The position numbers and the translations under genes were made by a program. Under the pieces are notes generated by a model. That model saw nothing but the letters and a program-made list of their open reading frames with translations. It ran no database searches and had not been told where the DNA came from. This document shows, piece by piece, positions 1 to 5,804 of a stretch of DNA of 5,873 nucleotides. The stretch is from Chloroflexota bacterium (GTDB taxonomy: Bacteria > Chloroflexota > Limnocylindria > QHBO01): NCBI GenBank assembly GCA_013697395.1, contig JACCWY010000552.1, positions 1 through 5,873 on the forward strand. Reading direction: 5' to 3'. The first letter of the stretch is position 1, and each line of letters starts with the position of its first letter.

Positions 1-1302
1 CAGCAGCACGGAGCACGCCGCCCCGCCGGCGAGCGCGATCGCGGCCCAACGGCGGGTTGGAGTCAATCTGGGCCGCACCCATTCGACCGCACCAGCGTCG
101 AGCAGCGCCACCGCCACGAGCGTGATCGCCAGGAGGTCGAACCCGGGAATGAAGGTGAGATCCTCGAACAGCCCGCCGATGGCGAGGCCGATCAGCACGA
201 TGCCCGCGGTCCGACCCACGCCGGTCCGGCTGCGCCATGGCCCGGCCACCACCAGGAGCGCGATGACCAGGATGACGGCGGCGAGCAGCCCGACCAGGCC
301 GGCGTCCCCGAGCACGCCCAGGGGCAGGTTGTGCGAGTGCGGCTGACGCACCGGGAAGGTGAAATCGGGCGCCGCCGCCTGCCGCGCATACGGCATGAAC
401 CCGGGGCCGATGCCGAGGAGTGGATCGCTCTGCCAGGCTGCCACGGTGTCCCGCCACAGCGCGACGCGGTAGAGGAGCGAGGTCACCGCGGTGAGGCGGG
501 GAAGCGCCAGCGCCGTCGCGAGCCCCAGGATCGCCAGCGCGCCGACGCCGACCGCCACCGCGCGCCAGGTGATGCGCGAGGGCCAGCGCAGGCGATGGCG
601 GCTCCGCCAGACGAGCGGCGTGACGGCGACGAGCGCGGTGGCGGCGATGGCCAGCCAGGCCGAGCGGGACCCGGACAGGATCGTCATCGGCACCCCGACG
701 GCCACCAGCCCGATGCGCACCACGCGCCGGAGCCAGGCCGGCTCGATGAGCCCGGCGAGCGCCCAGGCGGGGATGATCACGAAGGGCGGCACGGCGACCG
801 ACCCGAACGGCGTGCCCTCGGCTGGCAGGCGCAGCGGCGGGAGGCCCGGGGCGCCGGCGAGGATCCACTCGAGACGGCGCGCCAGCTGGACCGCGAGCGC
901 GGGTGTCGCCAGCAGCAGCACTGGCACGCTCGTGACGATGCCGACCCATGCCGGGCGGTGGCGGACTGCCAGGATGGCGACGGGCAGCATGGCTGCGAAC
1001 CCCGCGATGGCCGCCATTGCGCGCAGGCTCATCCCGACGTTGAGGGCCGATGCGGTTGCGAGCGCGAAGGCCGCCAGAAGGCCGAGCAGCGGCACATCGA
1101 TCCGCGTCCTCGGCAGGCCGCCGCCGCGCAGGACGACCACCCCCAGCCCCAGGATGGCGCCGACGCCGATGACGTGCAGGAGCAGCTGCAGGCGCGCATC
1201 CCAGAGCGCACCGTCCCAGCCCACGTACCCGAATACCGCCAGCCCGGCTCCGATGGCCAGCCACTCCACGAGCATGCGCGGCTGCGGCGGGCCGGTCGTC
1301 AT
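1..1302 (-). CDS. O-antigen ligase/polymerase-like membrane protein (Wzy_C family), 3' end cut by window edge
   Basis: An open frame of 434 codons runs from ATG at 1302 to the left edge without a stop, so the C-terminus lies outside the window. The translation is strongly hydrophobic, with about 11 to 12 probable membrane segments (for example residues 12-28, 38-58, 95-113, 214-232, 248-267, 329-354, 387-402). A long hydrophilic loop at about 268-328 carries the signature of the O-antigen ligase/polymerase family: R279, LWRD (282-285), LLGIGPG (295-301) and HSHN (322-325), followed by GDAGLVGLL. SGSRSAW (210-216) is also typical. Members join or polymerise lipid-linked glycans on the outer face of the inner membrane. 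The acceptor cannot be told from sequence, so ligase, polymerase or protein O-oligosaccharyltransferase all remain possible. The start overlaps the CYTH stop as ATGA, and no Shine-Dalgarno is visible, so translation is probably coupled. No other glycan genes are visible in the window. Confidence 0.87.
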   Translation of the reverse strand, partial: MTTGPPQPRMLVEWLAIGAGLAVFGYVGWDGALWDARLQLLLHVIGVGAILGLGVVVLRGGGLPRTRIDVPLLGLLAAFALATASALNVGMSLRAMAAIAGFAAMLPVAILAVRHRPAWVGIVTSVPVLLLATPALAVQLARRLEWILAGAPGLPPLRLPAEGTPFGSVAVPPFVIIPAWALAGLIEPAWLRRVVRIGLVAVGVPMTILSGSRSAWLAIAATALVAVTPLVWRSRHRLRWPSRITWRAVAVGVGALAILGLATALALPRLTAVTSLLYRVALWRDTVAAWQSDPLLGIGPGFMPYARQAAAPDFTFPVRQPHSHNLPLGVLGDAGLVGLLAAVILVIALLVVAGPWRSRTGVGRTAGIVLIGLAIGGLFEDLTFIPGFDLLAITLVAVALLDAGAVEWVRPRLTPTRRWAAIALAGGAACSVLL

Positions 1303-1943
1303 TCGCGGCCGCGGAGACGGTGCATGGCGCGCTCCAGCTTGGTGCAGGGCTCCGCGACGAGTCCCGGCACGGTCGCGAGGGCCCCGGCCAGGTCCGCCAG
1401 CTCGACATCGTCGAGCGCCGAGGCCGGATCGACCTCGAGCTCGACGACGAACAGCTCACCAAGGTCGATGTCACCCGCCGCGAGCCGCACGTTGTCGAGC
1501 GTGAGGGTGCCGATCGGCGGCCCTTCGTCGAGAGCGACCGGCCGCTCGGTTCTTCGCTGCCGCACGCGTAGGCGCTCGACCAGCGCCCGCCCGCCGGACA
1601 GCGTCTGCAGGAGCTCCAGCGCCTCGCTCGCGGGCCAGGATGCCGGCGCGATCTCGTCGGTCGCCGGCCCCTCCACCTCCGGTCGTCGGTGGAGCCAGGC
1701 CGGGGTGGCCCCGGCCCGAGGCGGCCCCTTGAGCGAGATGCGGGTCAGCCCTTCGCGTGACCGCAGGCGGCAGGCCCATAGCGCCGTCGCGAGGCGTCCG
1801 TCCTCCGTGTCGAGGTAACGATCGGTCTCGTCGACCGTGCGCGCCGGCCCGAGCGTGCCAGGCCCGAGGCGCGGCGTGGCCGCGAGCGCCTCGAGTGGTA
1901 GCGCATCGTCGGCTCGGAACCTGGCCTCGACCTCAATCGGCAT
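1299..1943 (-). CDS. CYTH domain protein (triphosphate tunnel metalloenzyme)
   Basis: This 214-residue protein is a single CYTH domain. The family folds as a beta-barrel tunnel that binds triphosphates with divalent metal; known members include inorganic triphosphatases, thiamine triphosphatases and class IV adenylate cyclases. Visible landmarks in order are the N-terminal ExExK-type motif as EVEAR (4-8, so R8 replaces the usual Lys), DRYLDT (41-46), CRLR (58-61), ISLKG (69-73, K72), an Arg-rich strand (R130, R131, R134), LDNVRL (149-154), the acidic strand VELEVD (167-172) and the C-terminal TKLERAM (201-207). The domain is near full family length and has no CHAD domain attached. The substrate cannot be predicted; a soluble triphosphate hydrolase is the likeliest role. 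The ATG at 1943 lies inside the end of the WYL regulator gene (11-base overlap), and the stop overlaps the next start as ATGA. No clear ribosome site precedes it, which fits translational coupling. Confidence 0.9.
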   Translation of the reverse strand: MPIEVEARFRADDALPLEALAATPRLGPGTLGPARTVDETDRYLDTEDGRLATALWACRLRSREGLTRISLKGPPRAGATPAWLHRRPEVEGPATDEIAPASWPASEALELLQTLSGGRALVERLRVRQRRTERPVALDEGPPIGTLTLDNVRLAAGDIDLGELFVVELEVDPASALDDVELADLAGALATVPGLVAEPCTKLERAMHRLRGRE

Positions 1944-2964
1944 AGCGCGCAGCCGCGTTGCGCACTGCGGCCGCGACCGCTTCGCGCAACGACGGCGGCT
2001 CGATCACCTCGACCCCGTCCCCCCAGGACAGGATCCACGGCCGGATCTCGATGATGCCGGCCACCGTCACGGCAAGCTCGACCTCGCCCCCATCCAGCTC
2101 GGTCAGCTCCTGCGAGCGGTGCCAGACGGCCTCCCGCACGCGGTGCGCCACGGAAGCGTCGAATCGGAGCCGGACGAGCTCGGGCGGCGTGGAGTCGGAG
2201 GACCAGATGCCCCAAGAATTGGCCAGCCATCGGTCCGGATCGAAGCCATCGGGAATCTCGTATCGATCCTGGGTGAGCGTCGCGGCGCGGATGCGCTCGA
2301 CCTTGTACGTGCGCATCGCGTTTGCGGGCTCGTCGAATCCGATCAGGTACACGCTGCGCAGCGCCGCGTCCGGCTCGAGGGCGTACGGATGGACGCGTGT
2401 CCGCTTCTCCTGCCCGGTGCCGGGGTCGTAGGTGATCTCGACGACTCGACCCTCCGCCCAACCGCGGGCGACTGCCGAGAAGCTGCGCGTGAACGGCTCG
2501 TTCGTGTCGTGCTCGCCGACGGAGAGCATCGTGGCGGCGACGTGGCGCGCGATCGGCTGCGGCAGGGCGTCGGCCAGCTTGGTGAACGCGCTGACCACGG
2601 CGGCGTCGTACTGGTCGCTCCAGCGCGCGATGAGCCGAGAGGCGAGGAACAGAACGATGGCCTCCGGGACCGATAGTCGCAGCGGCGGCAGGAAGAACTT
2701 GCGATCGATGCCGTAGTGGCCTCGCGCCGCCTGGAAGACGGGAACCGCGAGCTCGTCCTCGAGCGCCCGGATGTCGCGGTAGACGGTCCGGGTCGTCATG
2801 CCGGTCAGGCGGGCGATCTCGCTCACCGGTACCCCGGCCTCGCCCTTGCCCTTGGAGTAGAGGATCGACGCGACGCTCAGCAGGCGCGCCAGGCGGTCGC
2901 GCTTGCGCCCGATACGGTCGTCGGCGCCATCGTCCCAGCCGTCCCAACCGTCTCGATCGGTCAT
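1933..2964 (-). CDS. HTH-WYL transcriptional regulator
   Basis: Starting at ATG 2964, the product is 343 residues. An N-terminal helix-turn-helix of the DeoR/HTH_11 type covers about 22-72, with TTRTVYRDIRALED (57-70) as the recognition helix region. A WYL domain spans about 160-230, with RVHPYALEP (190-198) and SVYLIGFD (204-211). The name-giving Trp is Val here, giving VYL. A C-terminal WCX extension (about 264-341) contains WHRSQELTELDGG and WILSWGDGVEVIEP. WYL regulators sense ligands, often nucleotides or nucleic acids, and repress or activate nearby genes. The N-terminus has a short Trp/Asp-rich stretch (residues 5-16). The frame is open upstream to 3018, but 2964 is preferred because it gives a 4-base ATGA overlap with the sulfurtransferase stop and has GGAG seven bases upstream. 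The gene sits inside an operon, so autoregulation is possible, but no operator was identified. Confidence 0.93.
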   Translation of the reverse strand: MTDRDGWDGWDDGADDRIGRKRDRLARLLSVASILYSKGKGEAGVPVSEIARLTGMTTRTVYRDIRALEDELAVPVFQAARGHYGIDRKFFLPPLRLSVPEAIVLFLASRLIARWSDQYDAAVVSAFTKLADALPQPIARHVAATMLSVGEHDTNEPFTRSFSAVARGWAEGRVVEITYDPGTGQEKRTRVHPYALEPDAALRSVYLIGFDEPANAMRTYKVERIRAATLTQDRYEIPDGFDPDRWLANSWGIWSSDSTPPELVRLRFDASVAHRVREAVWHRSQELTELDGGEVELAVTVAGIIEIRPWILSWGDGVEVIEPPSLREAVAAAVRNAAARYAD

Positions 2965-3812
2965 GGCGTGGCTCCGGTCGCCGCCGGCCGAGACGGATCG
3001 GATGACCAGTCGCTCCACGACCCCTCGTACAGTCGCCCTCCGGCGAAGCCGGCCAGCGCGAGCGCCAGCAGATCGTGCGTGGCGCTCAGGCTCGATCCGC
3101 AGTACGCAACGACCGGACGCTTCCCGACGCCGAGGGACGCGTACCGCCTCCGCAGGAGGTCGGGCGCCAGGAAGCGGCCGTCCGGCCCGAGGTTCTGGGT
3201 AAACGGCGCACTGACCGCACCAGGTATGTGGCCGGCACGCGGATCGATCGGCTCGGTCTCGCCCCGGTAGCGTTCTCCGGCGCGGGCATCGAGCAGCAGG
3301 GCGGTGCCGGTGCCGAGCATCGCGGCGACGTCATCGGTTCCGACCAGGTCGTCGCCTGGCTCGAACGGGCTCCAGCTGGCAGCCGGAGGATCCGGCGTCT
3401 CGGTGTCAAGGTCGTGGCCGGCGTCGGTCCACGCCTCGATCCCGCCGTCGAGCACCGCGCATCCGCCCGCGTGCCCGTAGTGGCGGAAGAGCCACCACAG
3501 GCGGGCGGCGATGCTGCCGCCGGCGTCGTCGTATGCCACCACCGCGTGCTCGTCACCGATGCCGGCGCTGCCCAGGACGTGCGAAAGCTTGGCGGCGGTC
3601 GGGACGGGGTGTCGACCGGGACCCTCGCCGGGGGAGCTGAGCTCGCGGTCCGCGTCGAGGAAGACGGCCCCGGGCAGATGCCCGTCCGCGTAGCGCCGGC
3701 GACCGGGCGGCCCGGACAGCGACCAGCGCACGTCGGCGATGCGCACGCCGGGATCGGACAGGTGGGCCGCCAGCCAGTCGACGCTGACGAGCGGGCCGGG
3801 CAGGCTCAGCAC
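2961..3812 (-). CDS. Two-domain rhodanese sulfurtransferase (thiosulfate/3-mercaptopyruvate type)
   Basis: This 283-residue protein has tandem rhodanese domains and is of normal length for the SseA/TST family. Domain 1 (about 8-135) is the inactive copy: it has YADGHLPGAVFLD (41-53) and LDGGIEAW (121-128), and Asp rather than Cys near 95-96. Domain 2 (about 152-275) carries RYRGETEPIDPRAGHIPGA (181-199) and the active-site loop CGSSLSA with catalytic C238, followed by YEGSWSDW (262-269). The family moves a sulfane sulfur from thiosulfate or 3-mercaptopyruvate onto the Cys as a persulfide and then to acceptors such as cyanide or thiols. The loop is closer to the mercaptopyruvate form (CGSGVTA) than to CRKGVTA, but the substitutions leave the donor open. 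No signal peptide is seen, so it is probably cytoplasmic. The start is GTG at 3812; no in-frame ATG occurs between the upstream stop at 3870-3872 and this codon. It is the first gene of the overlapping four-gene block. Confidence 0.93.
   Translation of the reverse strand: MLSLPGPLVSVDWLAAHLSDPGVRIADVRWSLSGPPGRRRYADGHLPGAVFLDADRELSSPGEGPGRHPVPTAAKLSHVLGSAGIGDEHAVVAYDDAGGSIAARLWWLFRHYGHAGGCAVLDGGIEAWTDAGHDLDTETPDPPAASWSPFEPGDDLVGTDDVAAMLGTGTALLLDARAGERYRGETEPIDPRAGHIPGAVSAPFTQNLGPDGRFLAPDLLRRRYASLGVGKRPVVAYCGSSLSATHDLLALALAGFAGGRLYEGSWSDWSSDPSRPAATGATP
2972..2975 (-). promoter_or_regulatory. Ribosome binding site that decides the WYL regulator start
   Basis: On the minus strand GGAG lies seven bases before ATG 2964. 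It is the clearest Shine-Dalgarno-like site among the gene starts in this window. It supports the 343-residue form over the longer in-frame form beginning at 3018. Confidence 0.6.
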
Positions 3813-3818
3813 CGCCTC

Positions 3819-3824
3819 ATGGTA
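3819..3824 (-). promoter_or_regulatory. Candidate -10 element for the sulfurtransferase operon
   Basis: The minus strand reads TACCAT here, which matches the TAnnnT core of a sigma-70 -10 box. Only six bases separate it from the GTG start at 3812, so a start point at the usual distance would fall at or next to the start codon and give a leaderless mRNA. No good -35 is visible. The rest of the 57-base gap (3813-3869) shows no terminator with a T-tract. Confidence 0.4.
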
Positions 3825-3869
3825 GCCGTCGATTTTCGGCGGTGGCCGCGCCCGCGCCAGGCGCCCCGC

Positions 3870-4946
3870 CTAGGTCAGGAAGAAGAACGCGATGGCCAGG
3901 ATGACGTAGACGCTGACGAGCTGAAGCCCTTCGACCCAGTTGGACCTCCCGTCGAGGGCGATGTAGCCCGCGATCATGACGCCGACCGCCACCGCCACCA
4001 CCTCGAGCGGCGTGAAGACGAGGGTCAACGGGTTGCCGACCAGCAGGCCGAAGAAGACGAGGACCGGCACGGCGAACAGTGCGATCTGCGTGGCCGATCC
4101 GATCGAGGTGATCAGGCTGAAGTCCATCTTGTTCTTGTAGGCCAGCGTCACCCCCACCACGTGCTCGGCCAGGTTGCCGATGATCGGGATCAGGATGATG
4201 CCGATGAAGAACTCGCTGATCCCGAGCGACGCGACGGCCGGCTCGAGGTTATGGACCAGGATCTCGCTGGTCGCGGTCAGGGCGGCGGCTGAGGCAAGCA
4301 GGATCGTCAGCGCGAATCGCCAGCCCCACTGCGGTACCTCGTCCTCGCCGTGCGTCATGCCCGGCGACTCGGGAGAGCGCAGGAAGAACCAGGTCTGCGC
4401 GATGTACGTGGTGAGCAGCAGGATCGCCACGCCGACGGTCAGGGCCTCGACCTGGAAGAACTCCGGATCGCCCGGGGCGGTCGTCTCGCCTCCACCGATG
4501 AGGAAGGCGAATGTCGCCGGCACGATGAGCCCGATCGTGGCCAGGATCAGGCTCGCGGCGTTCATGCCGGTCGCCTCGGCGTCGTAGTTCTGGACGCCGT
4601 TCTTGATCCCGCCGATTAGGAGCGAGGCACCGAGCACGAGGAGCAGGTTTCCGACGATCGAGCCGGTGATCGAGGCGTGGACGATCTCGATCTTGCCGTC
4701 GACGATGAGGAAGCCGGCGATGATGATCTCGCCGATGTTGCCGACGGTGGCGTTCATGATCCCGCCGATGCGCGGGCCCAGCGTCAGGCCCAGCTGCTCG
4801 GTGGCGTGACCCAGCGTGTACGCCAGGCCCAGGATGGCGAGCGCGCTGACCCCGAACGTGAGCGTTGGGTCGGCATTCAGGAAGCGCAGCGCGACGGCGA
4901 AAATCGTGCCCCCGATCGAGAGCCCGTAGGCGATCCTGGCGAACAT
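3870..4946 (-). CDS. cax: Calcium/cation:proton antiporter, CAX type (CaCA superfamily)
   Basis: This 358-residue integral membrane protein has about 11 predicted membrane segments and is of normal length for a bacterial CAX. The two inverted alpha repeats that line the ion site are clear: GGIMNATVGNIGE (61-73, with E73 as the probable ion ligand), and IPIIGNLAEHVVGVTLAYKN (253-272, with E261 and H262), followed by SIGSATQIALF (281-291). A short acidic loop (HGEDEVPQ, 199-206) divides the two halves, as is usual in CAX proteins. The family expels Ca2+ or related cations from the cytoplasm in exchange for protons. A sodium-coupled exchanger is less likely given the GNLAEH form of the second repeat. 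The start is ATG at 4946; another ATG at 4957 is out of frame. The gene is 68 bases after the lipoprotein and 57 bases before the sulfurtransferase, so it may be a single-gene unit or part of a looser operon. Confidence 0.94.
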   Translation of the reverse strand: MFARIAYGLSIGGTIFAVALRFLNADPTLTFGVSALAILGLAYTLGHATEQLGLTLGPRIGGIMNATVGNIGEIIIAGFLIVDGKIEIVHASITGSIVGNLLLVLGASLLIGGIKNGVQNYDAEATGMNAASLILATIGLIVPATFAFLIGGGETTAPGDPEFFQVEALTVGVAILLLTTYIAQTWFFLRSPESPGMTHGEDEVPQWGWRFALTILLASAAALTATSEILVHNLEPAVASLGISEFFIGIILIPIIGNLAEHVVGVTLAYKNKMDFSLITSIGSATQIALFAVPVLVFFGLLVGNPLTLVFTPLEVVAVAVGVMIAGYIALDGRSNWVEGLQLVSVYVILAIAFFFLT

Positions 4947-4955
4947 TGCCGCGCC

Positions 4956-4961
4956 ATGGTA
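4956..4961 (-). promoter_or_regulatory. Candidate -10 element for the CAX antiporter
   Basis: The minus strand reads TACCAT, identical to the hexamer before the sulfurtransferase. Nine bases separate it from ATG 4946, predicting a 5' leader of only a few bases. No convincing -35 is present at 16-18 bases upstream. No Shine-Dalgarno is seen before this start, which fits leaderless initiation. Confidence 0.4.
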
Positions 4962-4993
4962 GTGGCGCCCGCCCGGTCCGTCCTGATCGATTC

Positions 4994-5009
4994 CCGCAAC
5001 CGGGTGCGG
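4994..5009 (-). other. Small hairpin after the lipoprotein stop
   Basis: An inverted repeat CCGCA / TGCGG with a six-base loop lies five bases past the lipoprotein stop codon. The stem is only five base pairs (six with a G-T pair) and no T-run follows, so it is not a standard intrinsic terminator. It could slow decay or be chance in GC-rich DNA. Confidence 0.25.
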
Positions 5010-5014
5010 AGGGC

Positions 5015-5755
5015 TCAGGGCGTCGCCGACGGCTCCGCGGAGGGTGATACGCCGGAGGCCGATTCAGACGGGCTCGGCGTGGGGGACGGCGCCGGCTCGC
5101 CAGGCAGGGCGGCGACGAGCGCCCGGTTGAGGGCATCGTCGACGCCGATGAGGAGGAAGACGACGTCGCCGCTCGACCAGACGTAGAGGTGGGTGCCCGC
5201 GGCGGTGGCGTTGTCCTCCGGGCGTGTCCATACCCGGTGGCCACCCACCACGGCCGGGGCCCATGGCTCCGGATCGAGACCCGCGATGCCGACGTAGCGA
5301 CCGGCGGTCGCGAGATGCGGCTCGAGGTCGTCCGTCGCGACGGGATCGCCTTTGACGCGCACGGCGTAGAGGGTCAGCCGAGGCTGCTCCACGTAGGCGA
5401 GGGCCAGCGATGCGAAACGGTTGCCGATCTCGCCGAATGCGGTCCCGACGTCGCCCGGCGTGAGCGCGAACTCGTCGAACGGCGCCACGACGACGGGGAC
5501 TCCGTTCACCTGGCCCGGGATGAGCGCCGCCAGCTCGCCGTCCGGCTCGTTCGTGAAGCGCGGAGTCGGCGACGGCGACGGGGTCGGCTCGGGTGTCGCG
5601 GCCGGCGTCGGGCTCACCGACGGCGCGGCGCTCGACGCGGTCGGAGCGGGCGTCGGCGCAGGGGCATCGACGCAGGCGGCGAGCAACACGGCGGCTCCGA
5701 GCGCCAGGCGCATCGCCCCGCCCAGGCGCAGCGATGCGAGGCGGAAAGACGTCAT
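5015..5755 (-). CDS. Secreted lipoprotein of unknown function with Pro/Thr/Ser linkers
   Basis: The 246-residue product begins with a lipoprotein signal peptide. Arg residues at 5, 10 and 16 precede the hydrophobic stretch LALGAAVLLAAC, and the lipobox LAAC places the lipidated Cys at 28. A Pro/Thr/Ser/Ala-rich tether (about 31-66) leads to a globular core (about 67-220). A second Pro/Ser-rich tail (about 221-246) ends the protein. The core has alternating hydrophobic strands (for example LTLYAVRVKGD, 127-137; HLYVWSSGDVVFLLIGVDD, 189-207) and a central GGHRVWT (171-177), but I do not recognise the domain and see no catalytic motif. It should be anchored at the outer face of the cytoplasmic membrane. 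An internal ATG at residue 15 (5713) would give a 13-residue signal sequence before the Cys, shorter than usual, so the first ATG at 5755 is preferred, also because of its position relative to the upstream TATCAT. It precedes the CAX gene, but a functional link is not shown. Confidence 0.85.
   Translation of the reverse strand: MTSFRLASLRLGGAMRLALGAAVLLAACVDAPAPTPAPTASSAAPSVSPTPAATPEPTPSPSPTPRFTNEPDGELAALIPGQVNGVPVVVAPFDEFALTPGDVGTAFGEIGNRFASLALAYVEQPRLTLYAVRVKGDPVATDDLEPHLATAGRYVGIAGLDPEPWAPAVVGGHRVWTRPEDNATAAGTHLYVWSSGDVVFLLIGVDDALNRALVAALPGEPAPSPTPSPSESASGVSPSAEPSATP
5018..5095 (-). repeat. Low-complexity Pro/Ser tail of the lipoprotein
   Basis: Codons 221-246 encode a Pro/Ser/Ala/Glu-rich C-terminal tail with imperfect PSPTPSPSES-like units. 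It is compositionally like the N-terminal tether and probably disordered. Confidence 0.65.
5558..5665 (-). repeat. Low-complexity Pro/Thr/Ser tether of the lipoprotein
   Basis: Codons 31-66 encode almost only Pro, Thr, Ala and Ser, with TPEPTPSPSPTP near the end. Such segments commonly act as flexible or glycosylated spacers between a lipid anchor and a surface domain. The DNA is a degenerate repeat and prone to length change. Confidence 0.75.
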
Positions 5756-5765
5756 GGGCGCCGAA

Positions 5766-5771
5766 ATGATA
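5766..5771 (-). promoter_or_regulatory. Candidate -10 element for the lipoprotein gene
   Basis: The minus strand reads TATCAT, five of six matches to TATAAT, inside a short AT-rich patch in otherwise very GC-rich DNA. It ends ten bases before ATG 5755. No good -35 is seen; a partial CTGACC lies 15 bases upstream, inside the tandem repeat at 5786-5804. Confidence 0.5.
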
Positions 5772-5785
5772 CACGGCCGTCCGCC

Positions 5786-5804
5786 GGGTCAGGCGGGGTC
5801 AGGC
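5786..5804. repeat. Ten-base tandem repeat upstream of the lipoprotein promoter
   Basis: On the plus strand GGGTCAGGCG is followed directly by GGGTCAGGC, giving two copies with a one-helical-turn period. They cover the place where a -35 element or activator would sit relative to TATCAT at 5766-5771. The first copy also forms the loop and right arm of a CCGCC/GGCGG inverted repeat (5781-5796). This may be a regulator site or chance. Confidence 0.35.

Noticed and set aside
331..1818. A 495-codon plus-strand open frame
   Set aside because: It lies antisense to the O-antigen-ligase-like and CYTH genes. Its translation is dominated by Arg, His, Asp, Gln and Gly with no domain, which is typical of a high-GC shadow frame.
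1837..2676. A 279-codon plus-strand frame
   Set aside because: It is antisense to the WYL regulator, whose HTH, WYL and WCX features are unambiguous.
1745..2947. A 400-codon minus-strand frame overlapping the WYL gene
   Set aside because: It is a shifted frame of the WYL and CYTH genes with Arg/Pro/Gly-rich translation and no motif.
2965..3018. Longer N-terminus for the WYL regulator starting at 3018
   Set aside because: It would add 18 residues overlapping the sulfurtransferase gene. The ATG at 2964 has GGAG at seven bases and the typical ATGA overlap.
3806..3820. ATG at 3820 as the sulfurtransferase start
   Set aside because: It is out of frame and meets a stop after four codons (MRRC).
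3840..3872. Terminator after the CAX gene
   Set aside because: The stretch is GC-rich and can form short stems, but no stable hairpin with a following T-run is visible.
3075..4292. A 405-codon plus-strand open frame
   Set aside because: It covers the sulfurtransferase and part of the CAX gene in antisense. The product is charged and low in structure, while the minus-strand frames carry exact family motifs.
4249..5244. A 331-codon minus-strand frame across the CAX and lipoprotein genes
   Set aside because: It crosses two well-supported genes out of frame and is almost all Arg, Pro, Ala and Gly.
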